64,000 nucleotides of DNA from an uncultured Clostridia bacterium (GCA_947627875.1 CANQXS010000002.1:62001-126000), one strand, 5' to 3'. Positions 42,345 through 50,366 are shown, counted from the stretch's first letter. Numbers and translations: made by a program. Notes: generated by a model not told the origin, from the letters alone.

Positions 42345-43193
42345 TTGAAGGATATTCTTGTGTATAACGCTGCGGGCGATAGGCTGGTCAGAGTAGCGCA
42401 ATGGGATAGAGATATTACCGTTACGATTGAAGATCCAGATATTGCTACGGCTTATCCCGTTCACTTCTTTAACAAAAACAGCGACCAAGCATATGTAGTT
42501 ATGTCTACGTTCGAGGGCGGTAAGTTAAAAGCGAAGATTCCCGACAGGCTTCTGAGAGAGCCTTATACGGTTTGCGGCTATGTTCAGAGAAATGACGGCG
42601 ACGAAGAGCGGCGAAGCGATTTCAGATTTGTAATCGGTGTTATTCCTAAGCCTCAACCTACGGACTATATTCTGCGTACCGACCCTGACTATATTGAGGT
42701 CGAGTCGCTTAAAGAGGAATATAAGGCACTCCAGAAAGAGGCCGACCAAGCGCTTAAAGAGGCTAAGGAGGCAAACACCACTGCAACAAGTTTGCTGAAT
42801 GAAACAAGGCAAGCGATAAAAGATGCGAACACCGCAAAAGACAATGCAAACACGGCGGCGAACGCTGCCAATACGGCAAAGACGCAAGCTGACGCGGCAA
42901 GAGACAGAGCTAACGAAGCCGCCGAGGGCGCGGAGACTGCCAAGACCGAAACCGAAAAAGCTACGGCGGGGGCGAACAACGCTGCGAACAGGGCGACATC
43001 GGCTACGGATTCGGCGAACAAGGCAGCGGCTGACGCTGGACAAGTTGCAGACGAAGCAAAGACTCTGGTAGACGAGGCAGTTCAGGCGCTTAAGGACGCT
43101 CAGGCCGTTATCAGCGAGGCAAAAGACATAGCGTTCTTTATTGATGAAAATGACTTTGGACTTAATGCAAGGATTTTAAAGGAGGGCTTTTAA
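42345..43193 (+). CDS. Baseplate/receptor protein with helical stalk (BppU-like)
   Basis: 282 aa, TTG start at 42345, 8 nt after AAGGAGG; an ATG at 42338 touches that site and is out of frame. Residues 1-110 form a beta domain (AAGDRLVRVAQWDRDITVTI...YTVCGYVQRND) like the N-terminal domain of upper baseplate proteins. Residues of about 125-265 are a long alanine-rich coiled coil (KEANTTATSLLNETRQAIKD and on). It ends 1 nt before the DGR target gene and probably forms the stalk or adaptor that carries the variable protein. Confidence 0.7.
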   Translation: MKDILVYNAAGDRLVRVAQWDRDITVTIEDPDIATAYPVHFFNKNSDQAYVVMSTFEGGKLKAKIPDRLLREPYTVCGYVQRNDGDEERRSDFRFVIGVIPKPQPTDYILRTDPDYIEVESLKEEYKALQKEADQALKEAKEANTTATSLLNETRQAIKDANTAKDNANTAANAANTAKTQADAARDRANEAAEGAETAKTETEKATAGANNAANRATSATDSANKAAADAGQVADEAKTLVDEAVQALKDAQAVISEAKDIAFFIDENDFGLNARILKEGF

Positions 43194-44867
43194 ATGGCAC
43201 AACAGGTAAACTTTCCCCGCGATACGACACTTCACGAAATCGCGGATGTATTGAGAAATAAGTATCAGGAATTTGACGGCACTGCCGCCACTTACAATAA
43301 GATTATGAGGGCGTGGTTCGTCGCACAGGGCGTGAATGTTATGACCCCCGCAGGGCTTACCGAACTGTGCGACAGGTGGTATTCGATTACCCGCGTTCCG
43401 TGGCACGGCTGGGTATCGTTCTCTAAATCTACTGCCGTTTCTACAGGCACAAAGGGCGGCGACAATGAGCATATGACTTGCGCAGCTTCTACAGACACCG
43501 TTGCGGGTAAGGACGACTACGCGGGCAATCCCCTCTTCGCTTGCGTGGACTGCAACTTTGTGGTTGACCCCGAAACCTTAGAGCCGCAGATTACAGCTAT
43601 CTCGGGTATCACCGATAACTTCCAGAGATACAGCCCCAACCACTTTGTGGGCGTTTTACAGATGTCGGCATACTACGCCGTGGTCGATTACGACGATAGG
43701 TATGAGGAGCATTACTCCTCGACCGAAAACGTTCCCGTCAAGGGTATTGCGCCGCTTGACGAGGCGGTAAGACCCAACAGCAATAACGTTCGTCCGTGGG
43801 TAGTTCACTCGAAGTATTTCAACCACACCGTAAACAATAAGATGACTTCGTATGCGGGCGTTATTCCCACGGCTTACAGTATTTCTCATAACACGCTTCA
43901 TACTTTGGCGGCTGCTACGGGAACAGGCTACAGCGGCGGCACTACTGCTGACGACGCTTTCCTCAAGATTATGCTCCATATTAAATATGCCTCGCTCACC
44001 GGCGACGGAATTATTCAGGGCTGCTGTAACTGCAATAAGCAGTCTGTCGCTAAGGTTTCTGAGACTAATGTTAAGCGCGTTATTCTCAGCGAGGCCGACG
44101 GCGCATACTTCGAGCCCGGTATGGGTGTTCTGATCGGCACCAACGCAAGTACTGATAGACAGGCAGCTACTACCTATAACGTTACTGGTCAAGCTGGTGC
44201 TGTTGTTACGAGCGTTGAAAAGGTCAGCATTTCCGATACGAATTACATTGCCGTTTATGTCAATACCGACGCAGTGTTTGATACCACGGCTGATACTACG
44301 TTAATATCTACATTCCATTGGGCTAACGGTACTACCGACTGCGTTCTCGGAAACGACGGATCGCCGAAAGACAATACGAGCGGTAAGTATCCTGGCAAGA
44401 TTCAGGGTATTGAATTCATGCAGGGAGCATATGAAGCGTTTGCGGACGTTATTCTTAAGCTCTATAAAGAAGACGACGGTACATACTGGTATGAACCCTA
44501 TGTATGCCGTCAGACTGCTAAGTTTGCTACTTCGATCACTACCGACTATCAGGCAAGCGGCATTAAACTGCCTCAGCCCGCGTCAAGTAACTGGTATTAC
44601 ATCAAACGTATGGGCTACAAGAAAGGCGTTTACTTCCCGATTGATGTCACCGATGCTTCAAGCTCGACATACGTCAGAGACGCTTTCTACCTGTTAGCAG
44701 CCACCGAGGGTATCCGAGAGTGGCTTGCCCGTTGCGACCTGTTCGACGGGGTTGCTCGCGCGGGCGGTGCGGGTGCGGGCTACGGCGACCGCGATGTCGG
44801 GGACGCGTACTGGTACATCGTCGGTCGGCTTTCGCCTAACGGCAACAGGGGTGAATGGGCGGCGTAA
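43194..44867 (+). CDS. DGR target: variable receptor-binding protein
   Basis: 557 aa. The N-terminus (MAQQVNFPRDTTLHEIADVL) resembles phage tail attachment modules. The last 50 residues are encoded by the variable repeat: EWLARCDLFDG...YGDRDVGDAYWYIVGR, then a fixed tail LSPNGNRGEWAA. The ten residues encoded by template AAC codons are the exposed diversified sites, as in C-type-lectin-like DGR targets such as Mtd. By context it is a tail-tip receptor-binding protein whose ligand specificity is changed by the retroelement. The gene is GC-richer than neighbours at its 3' end. The fold of the central part is not recognised from sequence. Confidence 0.85.
   Translation: MAQQVNFPRDTTLHEIADVLRNKYQEFDGTAATYNKIMRAWFVAQGVNVMTPAGLTELCDRWYSITRVPWHGWVSFSKSTAVSTGTKGGDNEHMTCAASTDTVAGKDDYAGNPLFACVDCNFVVDPETLEPQITAISGITDNFQRYSPNHFVGVLQMSAYYAVVDYDDRYEEHYSSTENVPVKGIAPLDEAVRPNSNNVRPWVVHSKYFNHTVNNKMTSYAGVIPTAYSISHNTLHTLAAATGTGYSGGTTADDAFLKIMLHIKYASLTGDGIIQGCCNCNKQSVAKVSETNVKRVILSEADGAYFEPGMGVLIGTNASTDRQAATTYNVTGQAGAVVTSVEKVSISDTNYIAVYVNTDAVFDTTADTTLISTFHWANGTTDCVLGNDGSPKDNTSGKYPGKIQGIEFMQGAYEAFADVILKLYKEDDGTYWYEPYVCRQTAKFATSITTDYQASGIKLPQPASSNWYYIKRMGYKKGVYFPIDVTDASSSTYVRDAFYLLAATEGIREWLARCDLFDGVARAGGAGAGYGDRDVGDAYWYIVGRLSPNGNRGEWAA
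44720..44828 (+). repeat. DGR variable repeat (VR), 109 bp
   Basis: Aligned without gaps to the template repeat at 45017-45125. It differs at 14 positions: 13 are adenines in the template, falling in all ten template AAC codons (now GAC, TTC, GAC, CGC, TAC, GAC, CGC, GAC, TAC, TAC), and one is a T-to-G change. The final 12 bp ATCGTCGGTCGG are identical and would contain the initiation site of mutagenic homing. Confidence 0.95.
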
Positions 44868-44874
44868 GCTGCCC

Positions 44875-44892
44875 AGAGGGGTCTTCCCCTCT
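44875..44892 (+). other. DGR hairpin downstream of the variable repeat
   Basis: AGAGGGG (44875-44881), loop TCTT, CCCCTCT (44886-44892): a perfect 7-bp GC-rich stem with a 4-nt loop, 46 nt past VR and just after the target stop codon. Hairpin/cruciform structures of this kind and place are needed for target recognition in studied DGRs. Confidence 0.8.
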
Positions 44893-45016
44893 AACGACAG
44901 AAGCACAGAAAAACAATTTTATTTAAACAACAATGCCGTGGTATACGGCGCGACTATAACAGTAGGCGCATGACACAACCGTGCGCCTACAAAGGGGTCG
45001 TATAATGCGCTTGCCT
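44893..45016 (+). promoter_or_regulatory. Leader region of the template RNA
   Basis: Noncoding. It holds the 19-nt phage motif (44937-44955), a perfect 9-bp hairpin GTAGGCGCA/TGCGCCTAC at 44962-44990, and a TATAAT at 45001-45006 without a good -35 element. The template RNA most likely begins here. Confidence 0.6.
44937..44955 (+). promoter_or_regulatory. 19-nt phage motif before the DGR template
   Basis: CGTGGTATACGGCGCGACT, identical to the sites at 3972-3990 and 4029-4047 (minus strand). It is oriented toward the template repeat, which starts 61 nt later. A promoter role is inferred from its orientation and repeated noncoding location. Confidence 0.6.
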
Positions 45017-45125
45017 GTGGCTTGCCCGTTGCAACCTGAACAACGGGGTTGCTAACGCGGGCGTTGCGGGTGCGGGCAACGGCAACAACGATGTCGGGAA
45101 CGCGAACTGGAACATCGTCGGTCGG
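45017..45125 (+). repeat. DGR template repeat (TR), 109 bp
   Basis: Matches VR except at 13 adenines plus one T/G site. It holds ten AAC codons in the frame of the target. AAC templates can produce many amino acids but no stop codon. The distance from VR end to TR start is 188 bp, and RT1 starts 238 bp after the TR end. Confidence 0.95.
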
Positions 45126-45363
45126 AATTCTGGAAGTATATTTTCAGCATTATACGGCGGTCACTATTTTAAGGGTGACAGATGTGCTTAGGCACATTCC
45201 CTCCCTGCGGGGAAAATTGAGCAGAAAAAGCCTTAGGGTTAGTAGGAGGTCTGCAAGGAATATCTTATCGCGTTAGATTTGTATGACTGAGCGAAAGCCC
45301 TAAACTGTTCCAGAAAGCACTCACAAGTATCGGAACTTGAGGTGAAAAGAAAGAAAGGTGGCA
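45126..45363 (+). other. Region between TR and RT1
   Basis: Probably the 3' part of the template RNA, which in studied DGRs is needed for priming. A small hairpin TGTGC/GCACA lies near 45182-45195. No convincing gene. The RT1 ribosome binding site AAAGG is near 45353. Confidence 0.5.
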
Positions 45364-46599
45364 ATGAAACGAGATTGTAAAAGAGTAGATATTGAAAATC
45401 CAGATGTGATATTTCCCTGGGTTTGCGATTGTATCTCAAGACACAAGCGGAAGAAAGATTTTAAAAAGCTGTTATTCCGTGTCGGCAAAATGGACAAGCG
45501 CGAGTATTACGAAGCGATAAGGAACAAGAATATCGAACCCTTTGAGCGAGCGTCTGTACTCATCGCAAAAGAAGCGGCCAGACGAATTAAGGCAAGGCGG
45601 CTGAGACTTCCGTTAGTGAGAATCAGGGATATGGTCGATAAGTCCTCTGGCAAGAAAAGGCAAATCGGAAAGGAATCTGCTATGCAGCAGATATTCGATT
45701 ATATTGCCAAGTTTTCCTGCGAGAGCATTTGGCAGCGGAGAATCACTCCGCAACAGGTATCAAGCATTAAAGGCAAAGGACAAACATTCGGCGTGAATAT
45801 GATTCAGCGTTGGATTGAGAAAGACAATTCCGCGCTTAGGTGGGCTATGAAGAATAACCAGCGATATTATCGCAAATGTAAGTATTATGTCAAACTTGAT
45901 ATCAAGAAATGTTTCCCGTCAATGAGACTTGAAACGTTTATGAAATTTTTCAGAAGAGATTGCGGCAACCAAGCCATACTTTGGCTATGGGAGCGGCTGT
46001 TATCTTCACACCGAGTTCAAGATTATAAAGGATTTATGATCGGCGCGCTGCCGTCGGAATCTGCGGCACAATATCTTTTGTCGTTTCTGTATCGGTATGC
46101 GACAGGACTTCATAAAGAAAGGCGCGGCAAACAAGTCAAACTTATTTCACACGCGCTTTATTTTATGGACGACCAAGTATATTTCGGTTCGAACCGCAAG
46201 GATTTGAAGATGGCGGTCAGACAGATTATTAAATTCGCTAAGGACGAGCTTGGTATTGAAATGAAAGAAAATTGGCAGATATGCGATATAGACCAAACGC
46301 CGCTCGATACAATGGCTTATGTCATTCATTCGGACGCAAGTGTCACTATCAGGCCAAGAGTATTTATAAGAGCAAGGAGGACTATCCTTCGATATTTGCG
46401 TACTGGCAAAATGCCTATTTCGCGAGCGCGAAGATTATGCTCTTATAAAGGTTATTTCTGTCCGAATCCAAGGAAATCACGACGACGACATATCTATCTC
46501 AATTTACATACAAGAAAACTTGAGCGAAGGCTGCACTTAACCGAAGTGTTTGCTATCGCTGCCAAAGTTGTAAGCAACTATGAAAGGAGCCACAAATGA
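45364..46599 (+). CDS. DGR-type reverse transcriptase 1
   Basis: 411 aa; ATG at 45364 preferred over GTG at 45358, because AAAGG then has 6-nt spacing. The N-terminal 165 residues are basic and contain SSIKGKGQTFGVN (RT motif region 0-2). Motif A is YYVKLDIKKCFPSM (D179), the template-handling stretch is MIGALPSESAAQYL, and motif C is YFMDDQVYF (D269-D270). The thumb-like end includes CSYKGYF. All catalytic aspartates are present. Directly downstream of TR, it is the best candidate for copying the template RNA with adenine errors. The stop overlaps the next gene by 4 nt. Confidence 0.85.
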   Translation: MKRDCKRVDIENPDVIFPWVCDCISRHKRKKDFKKLLFRVGKMDKREYYEAIRNKNIEPFERASVLIAKEAARRIKARRLRLPLVRIRDMVDKSSGKKRQIGKESAMQQIFDYIAKFSCESIWQRRITPQQVSSIKGKGQTFGVNMIQRWIEKDNSALRWAMKNNQRYYRKCKYYVKLDIKKCFPSMRLETFMKFFRRDCGNQAILWLWERLLSSHRVQDYKGFMIGALPSESAAQYLLSFLYRYATGLHKERRGKQVKLISHALYFMDDQVYFGSNRKDLKMAVRQIIKFAKDELGIEMKENWQICDIDQTPLDTMAYVIHSDASVTIRPRVFIRARRTILRYLRTGKMPISRARRLCSYKGYFCPNPRKSRRRHIYLNLHTRKLERRLHLTEVFAIAAKVVSNYERSHK

Positions 46600-46910
46600 A
46601 GGTTGAATTTACAAATAAGCCGTTGGCAATTATGTATATGAAGCTTCCTGACGGCGGAGCCGATGTTTGGCTCAGAAAAAATATAGAACAAATCAGCGTC
46701 GAAAATCCTATGGGCGAACCCTCGGAAATGTATCAGGCTGACGAGGTCTATTTCCGCACTAACGAATCCGAAGAGTATGTTTCAGAACACTTTGAGGATC
46801 TCTTTGAGGGGAATATTCCCGTTCCGCCTATTCCTGAAATCACACTGGAAGAAAGAGTTGCCGCAACGGAAGCGGCTATTCTCGAATTCATTATGGGAGG
46901 TGCCGAATAA
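46596..46910 (+). CDS. Phage tail-region protein, 104 aa
   Basis: ATG overlaps the RT1 stop (ATGA), with AAAGGAG upstream inside RT1. The product (MKVEFTNKPLAIMYMKLPDGG) has a beta-rich N-terminal half and an acidic helical C-terminal half. Such proteins accompany XkdX-like genes near tail fibres in phages of Bacillota, which agrees with the next gene. Function unknown. Confidence 0.65.
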   Translation: MKVEFTNKPLAIMYMKLPDGGADVWLRKNIEQISVENPMGEPSEMYQADEVYFRTNESEEYVSEHFEDLFEGNIPVPPIPEITLEERVAATEAAILEFIMGGAE

Positions 46911-47026
46911 TGGTTAAGTTTTTAGCTTTACAGGTACTTATGGGGAATATCACTATTGATGAAGTTCCCGAGAAATGGCGCGAGGCAGTCAAGAAAGAAT
47001 TGGAGAAAATGAATGCCAACGCCTAA
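46910..47026 (+). CDS. XkdX-like small phage protein, 38 aa
   Basis: Begins MVKFLALQVLMGNITIDEVP and continues EKWREAVKKELEKM, the typical XkdX-type pattern (short hydrophobic start, G-x-I-T-x-x-x-V-P, W, basic/acidic helix). The start overlaps the previous stop (TAATG), and the end overlaps the Avd-like gene by 14 nt. Function in tails is not known. Confidence 0.7.
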   Translation: MVKFLALQVLMGNITIDEVPEKWREAVKKELEKMNANA

Positions 47027-47423
47027 GTCTCAAAGAACAGACGGTCAGCTGACTGTTATTGAGCAGTCGAAAGAGCTGGCTGAATATACTATCAAGATTT
47101 GTTCAAATGAGAAAGTCTTTCCCAAAAGATATAGGTGGTGTCTAACCTCTAAACTCGTTGACAGCGCTATTGAAGTTTGCAGCAAAACTAAAATGGCTAA
47201 CTCTGTATTTGTTAAAGACCGCGCAGACTACACTTTACGCAAAGGCTATCAGACAGAAGCTATTGCTTCTGCATCTTCGCTTTTGTCTTTAATCGAAGTT
47301 TCTGCGTCGGTCTTTGGTATAGATATGGATAGGGTAAGATATTGGACAAAGCTTGTTGTGAATGTCAAGAACTCTCTCCAGGGTTGGAGAGAGTCTGACG
47401 CAAAGAGATATGACAATAAATAA
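47013..47423 (+). CDS. avd: DGR accessory variability determinant (Avd-like)
   Basis: 136 aa, basic and nearly all helical: about four helices (VIEQSKELAEYTIKIC, PKRYRWCLTSKLVDSAIEV, TEAIASASSLLSLIEVSASVF, MDRVRYWTKLVVNVKNSLQGW). Size, basic charge and four-helix pattern match Avd, which forms a barrel-like pentamer that binds the RT and template RNA. It lies between two RT genes, 414 nt after RT1 and 278 nt before RT2. In Bordetella phage the order is avd, TR, RT, so the partner could be either RT. Confidence 0.75.
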   Translation: MPTPKSQRTDGQLTVIEQSKELAEYTIKICSNEKVFPKRYRWCLTSKLVDSAIEVCSKTKMANSVFVKDRADYTLRKGYQTEAIASASSLLSLIEVSASVFGIDMDRVRYWTKLVVNVKNSLQGWRESDAKRYDNK

Positions 47424-47701
47424 TTGTTATGGGGTAATAATTGTATGTCCAGTCGGTCGGGCGGTCTCGCGATGCGGAAGTGGTCGGCTGGGCGAAGTGG
47501 CGTGAACTGAACTGCGACTATGCGTGGTACAGTCACGGCGTCGCTCCAGATTGTGAGAAATGCTCGCTTAAAGTAATCGGTATTTCGACGAAATCAATGC
47601 ACTCACGCAAGGAATTATTATCCCGACCTTAAAGGTGAAACAAGGAATGCTGATGCAATTTACTCTTGGAGTAAGCATTGCTGTAAACGGCAGAAAGAAT
47701 T
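47424..47701 (+). other. Region between Avd and RT2
   Basis: GC-rich in its first part. An open frame at 47441-47632 starts with TTG and encodes a tryptophan- and cysteine-containing peptide (VGWAKWRELNCDYAWYSHG, later DCEKCS). The NNC/NNT codons in that segment resemble mutated AAC codons, but I see no partner template in the window. A hairpin-rich stretch follows near 47648-47690. It may be a noncoding RNA used by RT2, a relic variable repeat, or a small gene. Confidence 0.4.
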
Positions 47702-48760
47702 ATGACGGAATCTAAATCTAATGTTAAGGATTGCGTCGGAAGTTTTGAAAATCTATATGAGGCGATGAAAAAGTGCAAGTCTGGAGCGTCGCATAAGGAT
47801 TCGGCTTGCAGATTCACCGCAGACGGTTTGGCAAATTGCTTAAAGCTTAGTGAGCAAATTGAAAACGACACATATAATCTTGGCAAGCAACACACATTTT
47901 ATATTACAGAACCTAAACTTCGCAAAATAACAAGCTATACGTTTAAAGACAGGGTGGTTCAGAGGAGTCTGTGTGATAATTATCTGACCGAGCGACTTAG
48001 TCGGTCATTTGTGTATGACAATGCCGCCTGTCAGATTGGTAAAGGCACTGATTTCTTTAGACGCAGACTCAAGGCTCATATGCAGAGATTCTTTCGCAAG
48101 CACGGGTCGTTCGGATATGTTTATAAGTTTGACATAGCCAACTATTTCGGCAGTACACGTCACGATATTGCTTATCAAACTGTTGCGGAGAGGGTCGATG
48201 ATGAGTGGGCTTTGTCTTTAATCTCGAAGATGATACAAAGTTATAACTATGAAGATATACTCGGTGTAGGTTTAAGCTTGGGGTCACAGGTCACTCAGAT
48301 TATTCAACTTGCTGTTCTGGACGACTTAGACCATTTCATTAAAGAGAAACTGCATATCAAATATTATGTGCGATATATGGACGATTTCATACTAATTCAT
48401 GAGGACAAGGAATATCTGAAGGAGTGCAGAAAACAGATTGAGGGGAAGTTATCTGAACTTGGACTTAGGCTTAACGCGAAGAAATCACAGCTTGCCCCGT
48501 TATCTCAACCTGTCAAGGCATTAGGTTTTTCATTCAGACTCACTGATACTGGCAAAGTAATTATGCGAGTATTGCCAGAGAAGATTTCAAAACAACGGCG
48601 CAAACTTAGAAAGCTTGTTAGACTATCAAGGGAGGGCAAGATTCCGCGAAGCGAGGTTGACGACAGCTTTCGCAGCTGGATATCTCATCTTGAACACGGG
48701 AACTGCTACAACCTTATCAAGTCAATGAGAGAATATTATATTGGTCTATGGGAGGATTAG
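47702..48760 (+). CDS. Reverse transcriptase 2 (DGR/phage RT clade)
   Basis: 352 aa. N-terminal region KLRKITSYTFKDRVVQRSL and NAACQIGKGTDFF, motif A YKFDIANYF (D144), then LSLGSQVTQIIQLAVLDDLDHF, motif C RYMDDFILI (D227-D228), LRLNAKKSQL, and a thumb ending SWISHLEHGNCYNLI. The set matches the DGR-related phage RT clade more than retrons (no NAxxH, no VTG). All catalytic residues are intact. Sequence and motif details differ from RT1, so it is not a recent duplicate. Role: second mutagenic RT, a partner of Avd, or an unrelated RT that uses a different RNA. Confidence 0.8.
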   Translation: MTESKSNVKDCVGSFENLYEAMKKCKSGASHKDSACRFTADGLANCLKLSEQIENDTYNLGKQHTFYITEPKLRKITSYTFKDRVVQRSLCDNYLTERLSRSFVYDNAACQIGKGTDFFRRRLKAHMQRFFRKHGSFGYVYKFDIANYFGSTRHDIAYQTVAERVDDEWALSLISKMIQSYNYEDILGVGLSLGSQVTQIIQLAVLDDLDHFIKEKLHIKYYVRYMDDFILIHEDKEYLKECRKQIEGKLSELGLRLNAKKSQLAPLSQPVKALGFSFRLTDTGKVIMRVLPEKISKQRRKLRKLVRLSREGKIPRSEVDDSFRSWISHLEHGNCYNLIKSMREYYIGLWED

Positions 48761-48763
48761 CAT

Positions 48764-49132
48764 ATGACGCCGATCTACATAGCCGCAATTATCGGTTTGG
48801 TTATCTTAAATATTGCGTTAGTAATATGTATCATATTTAAGTTTAAACGACAAAAGTCGGACAAGCCAAAGCGGTTTAATATCATCAAATTTTCAAAAGG
48901 CATAGTGGTAACGATATTCTCACTATTGATTCTATACGTTATTACTGTGCTGATCATATTCATATGTACGAATTGCGAACCTGTCACTCTGACGGAGAAT
49001 CTGTTTGGATTCTTTAAAGCAGAGGGCGGGTTCCTTGCAATTATAAAGGTCGCCGAAAACACCGTAGAGCGTTTTATGGCGCGAAAAGACAAACAAAATT
49101 CAGACAATGAAATTGAGGAGGATTCATTATGA
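48764..49132 (+). CDS. Small membrane protein of the lysis region, 122 aa
   Basis: Two transmembrane helices: residues of about 4-26 (YIAAIIGLVILNIALVICII) and 46-70 (GIVVTIFSLLILYVITVLII), with a basic loop between them and a soluble C-terminal half. The stop overlaps the holin start (ATGA). It may be a second holin, an antiholin or an anchor. Ribosome binding site GGGAGG. Confidence 0.65.
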   Translation: MTPIYIAAIIGLVILNIALVICIIFKFKRQKSDKPKRFNIIKFSKGIVVTIFSLLILYVITVLIIFICTNCEPVTLTENLFGFFKAEGGFLAIIKVAENTVERFMARKDKQNSDNEIEEDSL

Positions 49133-49467
49133 CTTTTGATTTAACACCCGTTCTCGGAGCAGTTATCACTCTGGTTATCACAATTATGACCGCTATCGTT
49201 ATTCCCTATATCAAGAAAAAGATTGGGGATGAAAAGTATGCCGAGATTGAGCGCTGGGTAGGCGTTGCCGTTCAGGCGGCTGAGCAGCTCTTTGCTGGTT
49301 CTGGCAGAGGTGCTGAAAAGCTTGCGTTTGTTGAGGAGTTCCTTGCGAGTAAGGGCTTTAAGATAGACGCTATGTCACTCAGAAATTTGATTGAGGCTGC
49401 GGTGTATAACCTCACCAATCTTGAGGTCAGCCTTGAGGGTGAGGAGATAAAAGACGAGGAGGCTTAA
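49129..49467 (+). CDS. Holin, phi-LL-H-like
   Basis: 112 aa. One N-terminal transmembrane helix (LGAVITLVITIMTAIVIPYI), followed by KKKIGDEKYAEIERWVGVAVQAAEQLF and GRGAEKLAFVEEFLASKGF, the signature of LL-H-type phage holins. It forms membrane lesions that release the amidase encoded 2 nt downstream. Confidence 0.85.
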   Translation: MTFDLTPVLGAVITLVITIMTAIVIPYIKKKIGDEKYAEIERWVGVAVQAAEQLFAGSGRGAEKLAFVEEFLASKGFKIDAMSLRNLIEAAVYNLTNLEVSLEGEEIKDEEA

Positions 49468-49469
49468 TT

Positions 49470-50357
49470 ATGGCTACCTTTTTGAAACCCGATAAAGTTG
49501 TTAAGGTTAAAATCGGTCAGTATGAGCTGACTATCAACCAGAAAATAATTCCTGACAGTTTGGTCGCTACTAAAAACGTTGCAAGCTATGTCCAGAAAGG
49601 TGACAAGATGAAACCCTGTGCTAAGCTGAACAATGGCACGGGTAAGCCGAAAGGTATCACCGTTCACAACACAAATGATATTAAAGTATCTTCGGGTACT
49701 AATGCAGCTGAGCAGTATACCCGTGCTACATACAACGGTAATATGAGCGGCGTAGTCGTCCACTTCTATGTATGGCATAACGACATTTGGCAGAACCTTA
49801 ACGAAGATGAGAGGGGCTGGCATGCCGCCGACGGCTCTTCTCGCAGAAAAGACCATAGAGGCAATCAGACTGGCGGCAACCTTGACACGATTGCGATTGA
49901 GACTATCGGCGCGGACACCGAGACCGAAACTACCGTTGAGAAGCTTGTTGCGTATCTGTGCAAGAAATATGGGCTTGACCCCAAATATGACGTATATACG
50001 CATAACTATTGGATGTACGGCAAGGACGCTTATGTCTCTGGCGCAAGGAAAAATTGCCCCACTTACATTCTTCCTCATTGGGATAAGTTCTTGGTGCATG
50101 TCAATAATTATTATTCGTCTGAGGCTGTGACTAAAAAAACCTTGTATAAGGTTCAGTGCGGGGCTTTCTCGGTAAAGTCCAATGCCTCTAATCTAAAGAC
50201 CAAATTGATTAAAGAGGGATTCACGGATGCCTATATTGTATCAATCAATGGTCTTTATAAGGTTCAGGTCGGTGCCTTTGCAGTCAAGGATAATGCGGTT
50301 AAGCTTCAGGAGAAGCTTAAAGACAAGGGGTATAAGACATTCATAGTTCAGCAGTAA
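49470..50357 (+). CDS. Endolysin: N-acetylmuramoyl-L-alanine amidase with SPOR repeats
   Basis: 295 aa. The amidase_2/PGRP domain spans about residues 45-205 with zinc ligands visible in GITVHNTND, WHAADGS and NCPTYILPHW, and the GNLDTIAIETI strand. Two SPOR-type repeats follow (LYKVQCGAFSVKSNASNLKTK and LYKVQVGAFAVKDNAVKLQEK), which bind glycan. It cleaves the peptidoglycan stem from muramic acid at lysis. Directly after the holin. Confidence 0.95.
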   Translation: MATFLKPDKVVKVKIGQYELTINQKIIPDSLVATKNVASYVQKGDKMKPCAKLNNGTGKPKGITVHNTNDIKVSSGTNAAEQYTRATYNGNMSGVVVHFYVWHNDIWQNLNEDERGWHAADGSSRRKDHRGNQTGGNLDTIAIETIGADTETETTVEKLVAYLCKKYGLDPKYDVYTHNYWMYGKDAYVSGARKNCPTYILPHWDKFLVHVNNYYSSEAVTKKTLYKVQCGAFSVKSNASNLKTKLIKEGFTDAYIVSINGLYKVQVGAFAVKDNAVKLQEKLKDKGYKTFIVQQ

Positions 50358-50366
50358 GGAGGTATT

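Noticed and set aside
44725-45276. Short arginine/threonine-rich frames across VR and TR
   Set aside because: They are out of frame with the target protein and arise from the GC-rich repeat; TR is a noncoding template.
47424-48760. RT2 with its upstream RNA as a retron
   Set aside because: The retron hallmarks NAxxH and VTG are not seen, no msr/msd-like inverted repeat was found, and motifs fit the DGR-related phage RT clade better. Not fully excluded.
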